A DNA stretch of 64,000 nucleotides. Origin: Erythrobacter aurantius. Its GTDB lineage: Bacteria; Pseudomonadota; Alphaproteobacteria; Sphingomonadales; Sphingomonadaceae. A program made the translations under genes and the position numbers. Location: positions 2,752,001-2,816,000 of the forward strand of contig NZ_CP090949.1 of NCBI RefSeq assembly GCF_023823125.1, written 5' to 3'. The notes under the pieces were generated by a model. The model was not told the DNA's origin, searched no databases, and was given only the letters and a program-made list of their open reading frames with translations. This document shows, piece after piece, positions 63,822-64,000 of this stretch; positions within the stretch are counted from its first letter, which is position 1, and the number at the start of each line of letters is the position of its first letter.

Positions 63822-64000
63822 ATGACCAGCACAACCACAACCAAGAAGCCGGCAACCAAGCTCGACACGCTTGAGAAGCTGCTCAAGCGCAGGAACGGCG
63901 CGAGCATAGCCGAGATGACAAAGGCGACCGGATGGCAGCAGCACTCGGTGCGCGGCGCACTGGCGGGCGCAATGAAGAAGCGCGGCCACACGATCGCATC
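63822..64000 (+). CDS. DUF3489 protein, 3' end beyond the window
   Basis: Starts ATG 63,822 after GGAGACAGAC and is open to the edge (59 codons). It reads TKKPATKLDTLEKLLKRRNG, then ASIAEMTKATGWQQHSVRGA and LAGAMKKRGHTI, the DUF3489 winged-helix signature seen in phage and island genes. It is divergent from the methyltransferase operon; the 189-bp gap 63,633-63,821 shows no gene or clear promoter. Confidence 0.85.
   Translation, partial: MTSTTTTKKPATKLDTLEKLLKRRNGASIAEMTKATGWQQHSVRGALAGAMKKRGHTIA

Overview
The window looks like a chromosomal segment of a GC-rich alphaproteobacterium, most likely a sphingomonad close to the Erythrobacteraceae. This rests on gene content and protein style (tricorn-type S41 peptidase, KDPG aldolase, CHASE2 proteins, two-partner secretion, DUF5681 and DUF3489 phage-type genes), not on a marker gene. 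No rRNA, tRNA or CRISPR array was seen.

Layout. (1) 1-4.5 kb: metabolic genes, namely alanine dehydrogenase (cut by the window edge), a succinate-semialdehyde-type aldehyde dehydrogenase, an FMN alpha-hydroxy-acid oxidase and a DCC-family protein. (2) 4.5-21.9 kb, minus strand: a five-gene operon in the order TpsB transporter, giant glycine-rich TpsA exoprotein, exported TPR-CHAT protein, CHASE2-adenylate/guanylate cyclase, secreted FecR-like protein, closed by a good terminator. (3) 22.2-27.2 kb: a partner-switching module divergent from that operon: STAS antagonist, metallo-beta-lactamase-fold hydrolase, CHASE2-PP2C phosphatase, FecR protein with OmpA lipoprotein, and an RsbW-like anti-sigma kinase. 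(4) 27.2-34.9 kb: KDPG aldolase, tricorn-like peptidase, a small unknown secreted protein, an alpha/beta hydrolase, a decayed TetR fragment, an SRPBCC protein and a TetR regulator truncated by an insertion sequence. (5) 34,969-59,396: a 24.4-kb block bounded by directly oriented IS6-family ends. It carries a second, paralogous five-gene cluster (CHAT, FecR-like, CHASE2-cyclase, TpsB, TpsA), then an IS3 element, a second KDPG aldolase copy with a tricorn gene fragment, a truncated inverted IS3 copy and a chimeric IS6/IS3 transposase. (6) 59.4-61.2 kb: a class V aminotransferase truncated by the IS, and a divergent Lrp regulator. (7) 61.3-64 kb: phage-type genes (two DUF5681 proteins, a ParB-methyltransferase fusion, DUF3489).

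The most interesting content is the pair of five-component clusters. The same five protein families occur twice, on opposite strands and in different gene order, with overlapping or nearly abutting genes. That makes a functional unit likely: a TPS exoprotein and its transporter, an exported caspase-like CHAT protein, a periplasmic FecR-like factor and an extracytoplasmic-sensing nucleotide cyclase. The second TpsA contains 28 apparently identical 282-bp (94-residue) YDG-type repeats. The right end of the upstream IS6 copy supplies a consensus TTGACA box that lies 17 bp from a TATATC box just outside the IS, so the second cluster may be transcribed from an IS-generated hybrid promoter.
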